DNA of 64,000 nucleotides from an uncultured Clostridia bacterium (GTDB lineage Bacteria > Bacillota > Clostridia > Christensenellales > CAG-138). Each line of letters begins with the position of its first letter. The stretch's first letter is position 1. Shown here in pieces: positions 36,131 through 44,677 of the stretch. A program made the translations under genes and the position numbers. The stretch is from positions 81,906-145,905 of the forward strand of contig CALVWJ010000005.1 in assembly GCA_944366945.1 (NCBI GenBank). The letters run 5' to 3'. The notes beneath the pieces were generated by a model. The model ran no database searches, had not been told where the DNA came from, and saw only the letters and a list, made by a program, of their open reading frames with translations.

Positions 36131-36667
36131 TTAGCGTACCAAAACCAACCCGAGCACGGCAGAAACCGCGATCACCTTGGGCACGCTCCAGTTCCATTTC
36201 AGCATAAGAGCACCGCCCACTACCGCGATCACAAGGCTCTGCCAGTGCAGCGCGCCAGACTGGATCACAGTCCCATCGAGAAGCGTCAGCATGACTGCAA
36301 AAATAAGCCCCATGCATACCGGACGCACGCCATACAGGATATTTGTAAGCCCGCGGCTGTTGCGGAAACGTTCAAAGCATATGGCAACCATAAGCGTAAG
36401 CGTAAGCGTTGGCGCAAGCACGCCGAGGTTCGCCATAAGCGCGCCCGCAATGCCCGCCACGCGCATGCCGGCAAACGTGGCGCAGTTCATGCCCAACGGG
36501 CCGGGCGTCATCTCTGCGATAGCGATGATATCGATGACCTGTTCCTGCGTCATCCAGCCGTGGGAAAGCATCTCCGCATTGATCACGGGCACCATGGAAA
36601 GCCCGCCGAAACTGGAAAACCCAACCTTTAGAAACGAAAAAAACAGCTCAAGGAAGATCATTTTCAT
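36131..36667 (-). CDS. Chromate transporter family protein, half 2
   Basis: A 178-residue membrane protein with one CHR domain: FLKVGFSSFGGLSMVPVI at the N-terminus and AIAEMTPGPLGMNCATFAG after the first helices. It should pair with the other half encoded just upstream (20-bp overlap) to form an antiparallel transporter. Short-chain CHR pairs export chromate or related oxyanions, but the substrate here is unproven. Confidence 0.9.
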   Translation of the reverse strand: MKMIFLELFFSFLKVGFSSFGGLSMVPVINAEMLSHGWMTQEQVIDIIAIAEMTPGPLGMNCATFAGMRVAGIAGALMANLGVLAPTLTLTLMVAICFERFRNSRGLTNILYGVRPVCMGLIFAVMLTLLDGTVIQSGALHWQSLVIAVVGGALMLKWNWSVPKVIAVSAVLGLVLVR

Positions 36668-37229
36668 CGCCCTCCTTTTTGCGCATGCGCTCCTTCGCTT
36701 CCCCGATAAGCAGCCCAGCTACTACGCCAAGCAAGATGATGATGAAATTGTTTACGCCAAGGATGGAGAGCCCCGCCGCAAGCGCTGCCAGCACATAGCC
36801 GATCCAGTCCTTGAGCGCGCCCTTTCTGAGCCGCAGCGCAGCGGAAAGGATGATCGGGATCACCGCCGCGCGCACGCCCGTAAGCGCACGCAGCACATAG
36901 GGGTTGCTCCGGAATGCATCATACACAAGCGTCACGAGCGCAATAATCACCACGGAAGGGATCGTAATGCCCACCACCGCGGCAAGCGCGCCCGGGATCC
37001 CCGCCATGTGATAGCCGAAAATAAGGCTCGTATTGGCGATCATGATGCCCGGCAGCGAGCGCGCAACGGAGGTAAAGTCCAGAAGCTCCTCCTCGTTGAT
37101 CCAATTGCGTTTCTCCACGAATTCCTGCTGCATCTGTGCAACGATGCTCCAGCCGCCTCCAAATGTGAAGCAGCCGATCTTGCAGAAAAACAACAAAATC
37201 TGCATTGCTTTTTTCCATTTTTCCATCAT
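36648..37229 (-). CDS. Chromate transporter family protein, half 1
   Basis: A 193-residue CHR-domain protein. FFCKIGCFTFGGGWSIVAQM and SVARSLPGIMIANTSLIFGYHMAG are the domain signatures. It is the first gene of the pair. No SD precedes the ATG. A minus-strand TATAAT (complement of 37235-37240) ends only a few bases upstream, so the mRNA may be nearly leaderless. A start at 37226 or at the next Met (MQILLFF) is possible. Confidence 0.85.
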   Translation of the reverse strand: MMEKWKKAMQILLFFCKIGCFTFGGGWSIVAQMQQEFVEKRNWINEEELLDFTSVARSLPGIMIANTSLIFGYHMAGIPGALAAVVGITIPSVVIIALVTLVYDAFRSNPYVLRALTGVRAAVIPIILSAALRLRKGALKDWIGYVLAALAAGLSILGVNNFIIILLGVVAGLLIGEAKERMRKKEGDENDLP

Positions 37230-37395
37230 TTCATCATTATAGTACGCTTTTTGCACAAAGAAAACAGGGAATCTCTTTCCACGCCAATAAAAAATGGCCC
37301 CTTTTTTTGCAAGAGAACATTTGCTTTTTGCCGCGGAATCGAGGATAATAGAGGCTGGCTTTAGCAAAGACGCAAAGGAGATGAGGTTGATCCCC

Positions 37396-37947
37396 ATGCA
37401 CATCACAAACGCACAAAACGATATTGAATCCATCCTGTTCAGCGAAACCCAGCTTCGCAGCCGCGTGGCAGAGCTGGGCGCACAGCTCACCGCGGAATAT
37501 GCGGACAAGCACCCCATCGTCGTATGCATCCTCAAAGGGGCTTCCTTCTTTTATGCAGATCTCTGCAGGATGATGCAATGCCATATCTCCATGGATTTCA
37601 TCGCCGTTTCCAGCTATGGCGCAGGGTCGCAATCCTCCGGCGTGGTGCGCATTCTCAAGGATCTTGATACCAGCATCACAGGCAGGCACGTGATCATCGT
37701 GGAGGATATCATCGATTCCGGGCTCACGCTCAAGCACCTGCGCGAGCTGCTCTCTGCTCGCAAGCCGGCTTCCATCAAAACCGTATGCCTGCTGGACAAG
37801 CACGAGCGCCACGACCCACACATCGCCGCGGATCTCTGCGGGTTCCGCATCCCGGACGCATTCGTTGTGGGCTACGGCCTGGACTATGCAGGCTACTACC
37901 GCAACCTGCCGTATATCGGCGTGCTCAAGCGCGCGGCCTACGCTTAA
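37396..37947 (+). CDS. hpt: Hypoxanthine phosphoribosyltransferase
   Basis: A 183-residue type I PRTase that salvages hypoxanthine/guanine with PRPP. The PRPP loop is HVIIVEDIIDSGLTL, with Ser where Thr is usual. ILKGASFFYADL is the PPi loop. CLLDKHERH and FVVGYGLDYAGYYRNLPYIGVL are the C-terminal purine-binding and closing segments. GAGG lies 9 nt before the ATG at 37396. The ATG at 37381 directly abuts AAGGAG and is less likely. Confidence 0.94.
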   Translation: MHITNAQNDIESILFSETQLRSRVAELGAQLTAEYADKHPIVVCILKGASFFYADLCRMMQCHISMDFIAVSSYGAGSQSSGVVRILKDLDTSITGRHVIIVEDIIDSGLTLKHLRELLSARKPASIKTVCLLDKHERHDPHIAADLCGFRIPDAFVVGYGLDYAGYYRNLPYIGVLKRAAYA

Positions 37948-38036
37948 ACCGGCGCCTGCAGTTTGGGCGAATGGTCCAAAGGAAGCAATTTGAAACGCTG
38001 GGATCATGATACCGCCCAGAAGAGAGAACAAAAAAC

Positions 38037-38072
38037 AACGGGAATGCGGTCTTTCTGCCGCATTCCCGTTTT
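38037..38072 (+). terminator. Terminator of hpt
   Basis: Perfect 13-bp stem AACGGGAATGCGG / CCGCATTCCCGTT with an 8-nt loop and a TTTTCTTG tail, 90 bp after the stop. Confidence 0.85.
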
Positions 38073-38268
38073 CTTGTGTTGACCATGAAACAGCCCTCGT
38101 TTGAAGCGCTGCATGGCTTCTGCCTGCCGCTGCGCACCCCGTAAAAACAGCGCGGCGGTTTTCCAGGGGAAATATCCTAAAATGGGTACAATGAGGAAAT
38201 TACCCCCGCGTTTACCGCGCAAAGCAGTGCAACCCATGCGGCTCTATCTGCAAAGTGTTCCTTACGGA

Positions 38269-38297
38269 TTGCAAGCGATCCTCCTGCTGGATATACT
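38269..38297 (+). promoter_or_regulatory. Promoter of the LytTR operon
   Basis: TTGCAA (38269-38274), a 17-bp spacer and TATACT (38292-38297). The -10 ends one base before an in-frame ATG (38298), so transcription must begin after that ATG. This excludes it as the start codon. Confidence 0.7.
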
Positions 38298-38336
38298 ATG
38301 AAAATCAAGTTTGCAGCAAAGGAAGGAGGGGCCGGC

Positions 38337-38789
38337 TTGAAAATCAAACTGTCTGTTCGCCAGGCGCGTTATCAAGAAATCCAACAGGCGCTTTTGGAGC
38401 ATGGCATAGAGATTGATGAAAACGCCGATTTGGTATTAAGCGATGCAGTCCATTCTATTGACAGCCTCCTGGTAAAAGACGTGGATACAAACGAGCGCAT
38501 TTGCCTTCCCGTACATGAGATTGTCTCAATTGAATCTTTTGGGCACACCGTTGAAGTCTATACTGAGGACAAGGTCTACCAGGCAAAGGAGCGCCTATAC
38601 AAAATCGAAAGCCTGCTTGATCCCGATAAGTTCTTGCGCATCAGCAATTCCGTTGTCATAGCGGCGAATCAAGTGAAATCCATTTCGCTGACGCTTTCCA
38701 TGAAGTTTATCTTGACCCTGCAAAATGGGAAAAAGGTGGATGTAACGCGAAGCTATTATTATATTTTCAAAGAATTTTTTGGAATATAG
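38337..38789 (+). CDS. LytTR-domain transcription regulator
   Basis: A 150-residue protein with a short N-terminal part and a C-terminal LytTR DNA-binding domain (ICLPVHEIVSIESFGHTVEVYT, FLRISNSVVIAANQVKSI, KKVDVTRSYYYIFKEFF). It has no response-regulator receiver domain. The start is TTG at 38337, preceded by AGGAGGGG at 7 nt. The ATG at 38298 lies at the -10 box. The next gene encodes a membrane protein 16 bp downstream, which resembles other LytTR-membrane-inhibitor pairs in layout. Confidence 0.85.
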   Translation: MKIKLSVRQARYQEIQQALLEHGIEIDENADLVLSDAVHSIDSLLVKDVDTNERICLPVHEIVSIESFGHTVEVYTEDKVYQAKERLYKIESLLDPDKFLRISNSVVIAANQVKSISLTLSMKFILTLQNGKKVDVTRSYYYIFKEFFGI

Positions 38790-38805
38790 GATAGGAGGGG
38801 AGACC

Positions 38806-39474
38806 ATGGATATTTCTTTTATTTTTCTAAGTTTGCTTGCCGTTCTATGCGTTCTTTCGCTCATTTGCGCGGTTTACTTTTTTCTTTATAAACGGCATAT
38901 CAACAAAGCGCTTGCAGCGCCGGAAGCGAAACACATGAAATTGGTCCCGCCTTATAAAATTTTGGTGGCGCTCGTACTTGCGTTCATTATAGTGGGCGTT
39001 TGCTTTGCCATAACGATGCTCCCCAGCATGAAACGGCTTTCCACCGTAAGCGATATTGAAAAGGATATCTGCAATTCTCAAAGCATCCGCGATGACTGGA
39101 AGATCGAAGTGGCGCTCAATGATCGTATTGCTGCTGTTCTAGCGTATGACGCGCAAAGCAGCGAGCACGCATTTTCAATTTATGAGAACGACGACCCGGC
39201 AAGAACCAATTATGTGTTCCGATATGGCGGAAAATCCACTTCAATCGAACGCAGCATACGGGTGTTTGAATTTGAGGGAGCAACGGCTTTTCTATCGATG
39301 AACGCGTTGCACATAGCTGCCATCGTGTGCCATGATGGGACTCGCTATGTAGTTGATCCCAATATGCCATTTGTTCTTGTAATGCCAAGCAATGGCTTCG
39401 ATGTTTATGACCAAAGTGGCAATCTGCTCGATCTGGCACAGGTTGCGTGGTACGAGCGGACCGAGCTCCAATAA
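38806..39474 (+). CDS. Two-helix membrane protein, LytTR partner
   Basis: A 222-residue protein with hydrophobic helices at about residues 4-26 (ISFIFLSLLAVLCVLSLICAVYFFL) and 52-72 (ILVALVLAFIIVGVCFAITML), followed by an extracytoplasmic domain of about 145 residues without cysteines. No family recognised. GGAGGGG precedes the ATG. Because LytTR regulators lacking a receiver are often held by a membrane partner, it may sense an outside signal. Confidence 0.65.
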   Translation: MDISFIFLSLLAVLCVLSLICAVYFFLYKRHINKALAAPEAKHMKLVPPYKILVALVLAFIIVGVCFAITMLPSMKRLSTVSDIEKDICNSQSIRDDWKIEVALNDRIAAVLAYDAQSSEHAFSIYENDDPARTNYVFRYGGKSTSIERSIRVFEFEGATAFLSMNALHIAAIVCHDGTRYVVDPNMPFVLVMPSNGFDVYDQSGNLLDLAQVAWYERTELQ

Positions 39475-39743
39475 GCATGCATGACGAGGCCGGTATTTTC
39501 GCGTGCAGCATAGGGTATATCGTGCGCGCTGCGGTTGTGCCGTACGCTTGATAGCGCATTCGGGCAGATCATCCTCGCAAACAGCGTTCCCTTAATCCGG
39601 GTTTGGCAAAAGCTTGCGTTTCGCTCCAAGCCGCCCGTTTGGGCGCCTTCGTGGGAATTCGGCTGTTGAACGCATGCCATTGGGCGCGCTGCCGGAAAAC
39701 GCTGCACCGTTTTTGCGGGATTGCTACGCAGCCACAGGGAACG

Positions 39744-39782
39744 GCCGGGGAAGCCTTGCATAGCAAGGCTTCCCCGGCTTTA
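39744..39782 (+). terminator. Strong hairpin terminator
   Basis: Perfect 16-bp stem (39744-39759 and 39763-39778) with a 3-nt loop, then TTTATC. It is 270 bp past the LytTR operon, so it ends either a long 3' UTR or an unseen transcript. Confidence 0.6.
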
Positions 39783-40372
39783 TCGCAGCTTCCAGAGAGG
39801 ATTTGGGCAATTCACCCGGTGATGCCAAATTCTATAGCAGTAATCCCAAGCCAAGGAGATTTTCCCACAAGCTACTTGGATATTGGCTGCGGGGCTTGCC
39901 AAACCAATCCAGATCATGCGGGAAATCTTCCCTTTATGCAAAATCTTGCGGCGTTGCAGCAATTGCGGTGCTCCCATGCAAACGCCGTTGCAATTTAGCG
40001 ATTTTATTTTGAATTCGGCAAAGATTTTTGCGCGCATGTGCCGTTGCACATGTTTTATTTCAGCTTCTATTTTTATTTCCAGAAAGTTTATACACGAGTA
40101 TGTACTCAGAAGGAACAACGCAGCAGCCAAATGGAAGCGCGCTTCTGGTATGGTGGTTCAAGCCGTTTCCTTCATTTTGTTCTCATTACATCGGTATAAA
40201 GTCCAGCTTTGTAAAATTCAAAAAGCAACCGAAAAGAGACGCCGCTTTCGCTAAGATGGCGCTTTTTGTCCATGCGCACAAAGGATTCATCCATCGCAAA
40301 GCCAAAACGCAAGGCGTTGGCGTAGGGTTGTTCGTAAAGCAGCGAAGGCTGCCTCCGGCAGGTTTATAAAAA

Positions 40373-40387
40373 TAGGATAATATCCTA
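40373..40387. promoter_or_regulatory. Palindromic operator candidate upstream of the sigma gene
   Basis: TAGGATA-A-TATCCTA is a perfect 7-bp inverted repeat around one base, 66 bp before the ECF sigma start. It overlaps the likely core promoter (TTTATAAAAATAGGATAAT). Confidence 0.4.
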
Positions 40388-40452
40388 AGATAGATGTAGT
40401 ATTGAGCATTCAAACCGTAGTATATCAACGAAGCGGGAAGGGAGGCGATGCG

Positions 40453-41013
40453 ATGATGGACGATGCAAAAATCATAGAACTGTTTTTTGAGCGTTCTGAA
40501 CAGGCCATACGGGAGTTGGATATGAAATATGGAAAACTCTTCCGCAAAATTTCATACAGCATCCTAAACAGCAAGCAGGATGCGGAGGAATGCTTGAACG
40601 ACGCCTACTTAGGCGCATGGAACGCCATCCCCCCGGCGGAGCCTAACCCCTTGCTCCCTTACATCGTGAAAATTGTTCGGAATACTTCACTTAAAGCCTA
40701 TTGGAAAAAGGAAGCGGCAAAGCGAAGCGGGCGCTATACGATTGCCTTAGAAGAAATCGAAGCCTGTATCGCAGGCCAGAAAGCCGTTGAAGATGAAATG
40801 GAAGCCAGCGAGTTGGCCCGGATGATCGAAAGTTTTTTGGGCACGCTGTCCATCGAAAACCGCGTTATTTTCATGCGCCGCTATTGGTTTGCTGACAGCT
40901 ACAAGGACATAGCCGAACGCATTGGGCTTTCCGAGAAAAATATCTCCGTCCGGCTGACCCGCATTCGCGAGAAGATGAAGCAATACTTGATCGAAAGAGG
41001 GGTGTTCGTATGA
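40453..41013 (+). CDS. ECF-type RNA polymerase sigma factor
   Basis: A 186-residue sigma-70-family regulator. Region 2 is LFRKISYSILNSKQDAEECLNDAYLGAWNAIPP. Region 4 is FLGTLSIENRVIFMRRYWFADSYKDIAERIGLSEKNISVRL. GGGAGG precedes the ATG at 40453 by 7 nt. Its TGA overlaps the next ATG (ATGA), which couples it to a membrane protein that is probably its anti-sigma factor. Confidence 0.92.
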   Translation: MMDDAKIIELFFERSEQAIRELDMKYGKLFRKISYSILNSKQDAEECLNDAYLGAWNAIPPAEPNPLLPYIVKIVRNTSLKAYWKKEAAKRSGRYTIALEEIEACIAGQKAVEDEMEASELARMIESFLGTLSIENRVIFMRRYWFADSYKDIAERIGLSEKNISVRLTRIREKMKQYLIERGVFV

Positions 41014-41699
41014 ACGCAAAGAAGTTTTCTGACGCTATGAGCGAGCTTGACACCAAATACATTGATGAAGCTCTTAACTATAAAAAAAAGGCAAATATGC
41101 CCAGTTGGATTAAGTGGGGCGCTATGGCAGCTTGCCTAATACTGATTGTTGGGGTTGTTTTTTGGAGCCCAACAAAGCACGATGGTAGGCATGTAATTAA
41201 TCCTGCACCGGAAATCAGTAGCGGGCTAAACCACCCAACAACGCACGATGGTAGGCGTGTAATTAGCAAATATCATACCAATCCGTCTGGCAGTTATGCT
41301 GCCCCCTCTCCAGGCGAGGTAAACTTTGCAAGCGCAGTAAGAGAAGCCCGCGAGAAATATGAAGGAAAAGATGTTCGTTTTCTGCTGACTTTTTCCATCT
41401 TCAAAGATAACGGAGAGAAAACTGTAGAACTTTCAGAAGAAGAACGGATCGAGGAGTATCAACGGCTCGTTTCGCTGGGATATGAACTTTACACAGCAGA
41501 ATGCTGGACTTATCAAGGGGAAGGAGAAAAGCTATACTACACTGTTGTTGTGGGCTATTTTACGGAAAGCGATCTATCTCTTTTTAGAGGCAACCCAGAA
41601 TATGGTTATATGTTCGATTTTGTGACGAATGGAGATGGTTCCAGCATTTCTGTTGAAGAAACAGAAATTATTACAAACTTCCCAATCAATTATTCATAA
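41010..41699 (+). CDS. Single-pass membrane protein, probable anti-sigma factor
   Basis: A 229-residue protein. The cytosolic N-terminus (MNAKKFSDAMSELDTKYIDEAL) would bind the sigma factor. One membrane helix (WGAMAACLILIVGVVFW, about residues 36-52) is followed by an extracytoplasmic part. Two near-identical segments (SPTKHDGRHVIN and HPTTHDGRRVIS) come from a 32-bp direct repeat (41168-41199 and 41234-41265, two mismatches, 66 bp apart). The start codon overlaps the sigma stop. Confidence 0.8.
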   Translation: MNAKKFSDAMSELDTKYIDEALNYKKKANMPSWIKWGAMAACLILIVGVVFWSPTKHDGRHVINPAPEISSGLNHPTTHDGRRVISKYHTNPSGSYAAPSPGEVNFASAVREAREKYEGKDVRFLLTFSIFKDNGEKTVELSEEERIEEYQRLVSLGYELYTAECWTYQGEGEKLYYTVVVGYFTESDLSLFRGNPEYGYMFDFVTNGDGSSISVEETEIITNFPINYS

Positions 41700-41720
41700 A
41701 AGGCTACAATAGCCACCCAC

Positions 41721-41754
41721 AAGCGACAGCCGGGAAATCGGCTGTCGCTTTTTT
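41721..41754 (+). terminator. Terminator of the sigma/anti-sigma operon
   Basis: Perfect 12-bp stem AAGCGACAGCCG / CGGCTGTCGCTT with a GGAAAT loop and a T6 run, 22 bp after the stop. Confidence 0.92.
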
Positions 41755-42010
41755 ATGCCGGCGGGCAGAAAAGGGCGGCCGGCCATCACAAACCGAAGAA
41801 GAAACCCGCGATGGATTAACTGCCGGGATGGAGGAGGCGAAGAAGAAAAACCGGCAGTTTGAAAGCCGGGGAAAAGCGTTACCGCAAAAGCCATTCCAAG
41901 AGAAACGCCGGCGCACAGCCACCGGCGGATCGTCAGAATATGGTTTTAAGCGCATCCCATCGGAATCCAAGCTATAGCCGCATCGCCATGCAAGGGGCAT
42001 CTTCGGGCCG
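41755..42010. other. Intergenic, possible gene remnant
   Basis: A plus-strand frame from about 41765 to 41976 reads through GRPSQTEEETRDGLTAGMEE and ends with a stop. It has no start or SD and no certain homology. Possibly the tail of a decayed gene. Confidence 0.3.
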
Positions 42011-42180
42011 CTGCATTGCCATCGTTGAGAAGCATACCACAGCGGGTAGCCTCCCTCCTCTTTCGCACATCTGCCCGTTTCAAGGGCGCAGCGTCAAGTC
42101 CGTCCCCATTTGTTCTGATGCAAGGCGGCCAACACAGCGCCGGGGCGAACGGAGCCAAACTTGGCCAGTGTTTGCCTATG
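42011..42180 (+). repeat. Dispersed intergenic repeat, copy 2
   Basis: Second copy of the element at 28921-29143, same orientation, about 50 bp shorter because of internal deletions. It includes the 29-bp exact block at 42071-42099. From 42181 to 42512 nothing is recognised. Confidence 0.75.
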
Positions 42181-42512
42181 TTGCTGCCCCTTTTTCCGGC
42201 TTGCCTTAAACGCCGGCGCATCCGGAGGCTGAGAAGGTGGAAATTCCTTGGAACAAAGGATCGCTGCGATACGGCAGATACATGCGCATTTTCGAAGAGG
42301 AGGCAACATGCAAAAGGCCAGGCCTTGCTTCTCTGCGCGCATTTGGTTTGGGCGCATTCTCCGGCAGCAACGGGTACAAGGCCGCGGCCGCACTTTTCTC
42401 AACCGTTTCTCGGCGTATATGCTCCTTCGTGCGCGGTATAAAGGTACACCACGAGGCGCAAAACGTTTCAAATTCGTTTTTGCGGCTTTTCCATTTGCGC
42501 ATCGTTTTCCGG

Positions 42513-42541
42513 TTGCCGTTTGCCGCTCTATCTGGTATGCT
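42513..42541 (+). promoter_or_regulatory. Promoter of the flavin-protein gene
   Basis: TTGCCG (42513-42518), a 17-bp spacer and TATGCT (42536-42541), with an extended TGG upstream of the -10. Confidence 0.6.
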
Positions 42542-42570
42542 GTTGCCACCAAATACAGGAGGGAATTTTG

Positions 42571-43029
42571 ATGCACGAAATGAGAAATCAGAAAAAGGCG
42601 CGCTCCGCAGAATGGGCGCTTGAACTGCTCGACCGCTGCGAATATGCCTGTTTAAGCCTTGTGGACGGCGCGCAGCCCTATTGCGTGCCGATTTCGCATG
42701 CGCGCATGGGCATGCGCGTTTATTTCCATTCCAGCCCACAGGGATACAAGGCAGAGCTGCTCGCCGCCAACCCGCGCGTGTGCCTCGTTGCTGTTGCGGA
42801 TGTGCACGCCATCCCCAAGCGCTTTACCACGGAATATTCTTCCGCCATCGCCTTTGGCACGGCACGGCTTGTGACGGATCCCAAAGAGCGTTATGAAGCG
42901 CTCATGGCCATCTGCGAAAAATTCGCATCCACAAACCCGCACCGCGAAGCCTGTGCTGCCAAGGCCGGCGCCGAAACCGCCGTTTATTGCGTGGAGCTTG
43001 CGTCCATCACCGGCAAGCGCAGCGAATGA
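42571..43029 (+). CDS. Pyridoxamine 5'-phosphate oxidase-like (NimA-type) flavoprotein
   Basis: A 152-residue split-barrel protein of the PNPOx-like/NimA group. CEYACLSLVDGAQPYCVPIS and YFHSSPQGYKAELLAANPRVCLVAV form the FMN-binding barrel, and the C-terminus reads AVYCVELASITGKRSE. Relatives reduce nitroimidazoles or bind FMN/heme. Substrate unknown. AGGAGGG precedes the ATG. Confidence 0.88.
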   Translation: MHEMRNQKKARSAEWALELLDRCEYACLSLVDGAQPYCVPISHARMGMRVYFHSSPQGYKAELLAANPRVCLVAVADVHAIPKRFTTEYSSAIAFGTARLVTDPKERYEALMAICEKFASTNPHREACAAKAGAETAVYCVELASITGKRSE

Positions 43030-43086
43030 AGCGGCCTTTGCCTGTGCACCCTTTCCCACGGAATTTCCAGTCGATGTTTCGCACAA

Positions 43087-43098
43087 TTGTGGTATACT
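43087..43098 (+). promoter_or_regulatory. Extended -10 promoter of the LCP gene
   Basis: TTGTGGTATACT ends 6 bp before the LCP ATG. A start of transcription 6-8 nt past the -10 would fall on or next to the ATG, and there is no SD. The mRNA may be leaderless. Confidence 0.55.
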
Positions 43099-43104
43099 GT
43101 CGCT

Positions 43105-44637
43105 ATGGAAAATAAAAAAGAAAAAAAACCCGGTTCCCGGGTAAAACTGGTTTTGAAGATCGTGTTGTTTGCGGCGCTTGCAGCGGTGCTTGCCGTTGGA
43201 GCTCGCTTTGCCTACGTCATGTTCATCGACCCGATGAGCGCGTTCGGCGGGAACCCCACGCCCGCGCCGACCGAGGCACCCACTGAGGCGCCTACGCCTA
43301 CGCTGGCTCCAACCCCAACACCCACGCAGACGCCAACGCAGTCCGCAGCGCCCACGGCTTCGCCGACCCCGGAGCCGACGCCGACGCCAACGCCTGCGCC
43401 GACCTATTCCCCCAAGGAACTCGCCGATCTTTCCTTTATGAAAAACCGCGTGAACATTTTGATGCTCGGCTGGGATCAAAGCCCGGAGCGCGGCGAGGAG
43501 GGCAGCGACGTTTACCGGGATGAGGACAACAATTACCGCAGCGACGTAATCATGCTTTTGACGGTGAATTTTGAAAGCGGCCGCGCGGATCTCATTTCCG
43601 TGCCGCGGGATACCTTTGCCACGCTTTATACCGACAAAGGCGAAAAATACAGCGAAACTGCCCATTGGAAGATCAATGCAGCCTTTGCAAAAGGCGGCAG
43701 CGCAGAGGGTAAAGGCTTTGCCTATGCCATGCAGACCGTATCCAAACTCCTGGGCGGCATCCCGATCGATTATTATGCCGGCGTGGACATGACAGGCCTA
43801 AAGGCCGTGGTGGATGCAATGGGCGGCGTGGATTACGAAGTGGATGTGCGCATTGAGCTCAATGGCCGCGTGCTTGAACCCGGTTATCAGCACCTCGATG
43901 GCCAGCAGGTGCTCGATTACTGCCGCGCGCGCAAGGGCATCAGCACCGATGTTGGCCGCAATGACCGGCAGCAGCGCATGCTTTTTGCGGTATTCAACCA
44001 GCTTAAATCCCGCGGCCAGCTTGCAAATATCCTCAACATCTACAATTCCGTGAAAGGCTATGTGAAAACCAACCTCACCGCAGAGCAGATTGCCGCGCTC
44101 GGCGTATTCGGCATGCAGCTCAACGAGGATACGCTCAACCGCCACACCCTTTCCGGCATATACATCGACAATACCTCTTACAACAATGCAAGCTATTATG
44201 TGCTTTATAACGATAAGCTCGTTTCGCTCATAAAGCAGATCTTCGGCATTACCATCGAACCGGATCCGCGCGCGGATGCGGCGCACGTGGAAGGCGAAAA
44301 GCAGGCTGCGATCGCCCGTCAATACCTAAGCGGTGCGCAATACCTGCTAGAGCTTGCGGACAGGAACATGTATCTCACCCCATCTTTGGTTTGGGCAACG
44401 GACATCGAGTTTTGCATCGAGCGCGTGCAGGCTGCAATCGAGCCCCTGCCTGCGCTCATCGAGCGCCCGGCGGGCGTCTCCACCGATGTGCCCCTCGATG
44501 GAGATGCGATTGAAGCAGCCGTTGACGCATTGCATGAAGCGATGCTCCCCTTAGCGGATTGCCTGGAGCTCACCCGCGAAACAGCCGATGCATCGCTCCT
44601 GCCCGAAGCGTTTTATAAGGCGCTGCCCAAGAAATAA
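43105..44637 (+). CDS. LytR-CpsA-Psr (LCP) family protein
   Basis: A 510-residue membrane-anchored phosphotransferase that attaches glycopolymers to peptidoglycan. One N-terminal helix ([25 protein letters not shown]) is followed by a Pro/Thr-rich linker (about residues 50-105). The LCP domain has NILMLGWDQ, the Arg/Asp set ([22 protein letters not shown]), [10 protein letters not shown] and [20 protein letters not shown], then [11 protein letters not shown] and [12 protein letters not shown]. About 150 C-terminal residues are of unknown role. No SD is present, and the -10 box lies 6 nt upstream. Confidence 0.93.
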   Translation: MENKKEKKPGSRVKLVLKIVLFAALAAVLAVGARFAYVMFIDPMSAFGGNPTPAPTEAPTEAPTPTLAPTPTPTQTPTQSAAPTASPTPEPTPTPTPAPTYSPKELADLSFMKNRVNILMLGWDQSPERGEEGSDVYRDEDNNYRSDVIMLLTVNFESGRADLISVPRDTFATLYTDKGEKYSETAHWKINAAFAKGGSAEGKGFAYAMQTVSKLLGGIPIDYYAGVDMTGLKAVVDAMGGVDYEVDVRIELNGRVLEPGYQHLDGQQVLDYCRARKGISTDVGRNDRQQRMLFAVFNQLKSRGQLANILNIYNSVKGYVKTNLTAEQIAALGVFGMQLNEDTLNRHTLSGIYIDNTSYNNASYYVLYNDKLVSLIKQIFGITIEPDPRADAAHVEGEKQAAIARQYLSGAQYLLELADRNMYLTPSLVWATDIEFCIERVQAAIEPLPALIERPAGVSTDVPLDGDAIEAAVDALHEAMLPLADCLELTRETADASLLPEAFYKALPKK

Positions 44638-44677
44638 AGCTGCCTTTTCAAATCAATCCAACTAGGGAGGTTGCACC

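Larger units (their letters stand above)
39475..40452. other. Long intergenic region with terminator and palindrome
   Basis: About 980 bp without a credible gene. It contains a perfect 16-bp terminator stem (39744-39778) and a 15-bp palindrome, TAGGATAATATCCTA (40373-40387), upstream of the sigma-factor gene. The middle is A+T-rich and unrecognised. Confidence 0.55.

Noticed and set aside
38298..38336. ATG start for the LytTR gene
   Set aside because: It lies one base after the -10 hexamer, so it would not be in the mRNA.
41177..41265. CRISPR-like or tandem repeat array
   Set aside because: Only two copies, coding and in frame. No CRISPR array was seen anywhere in the window.
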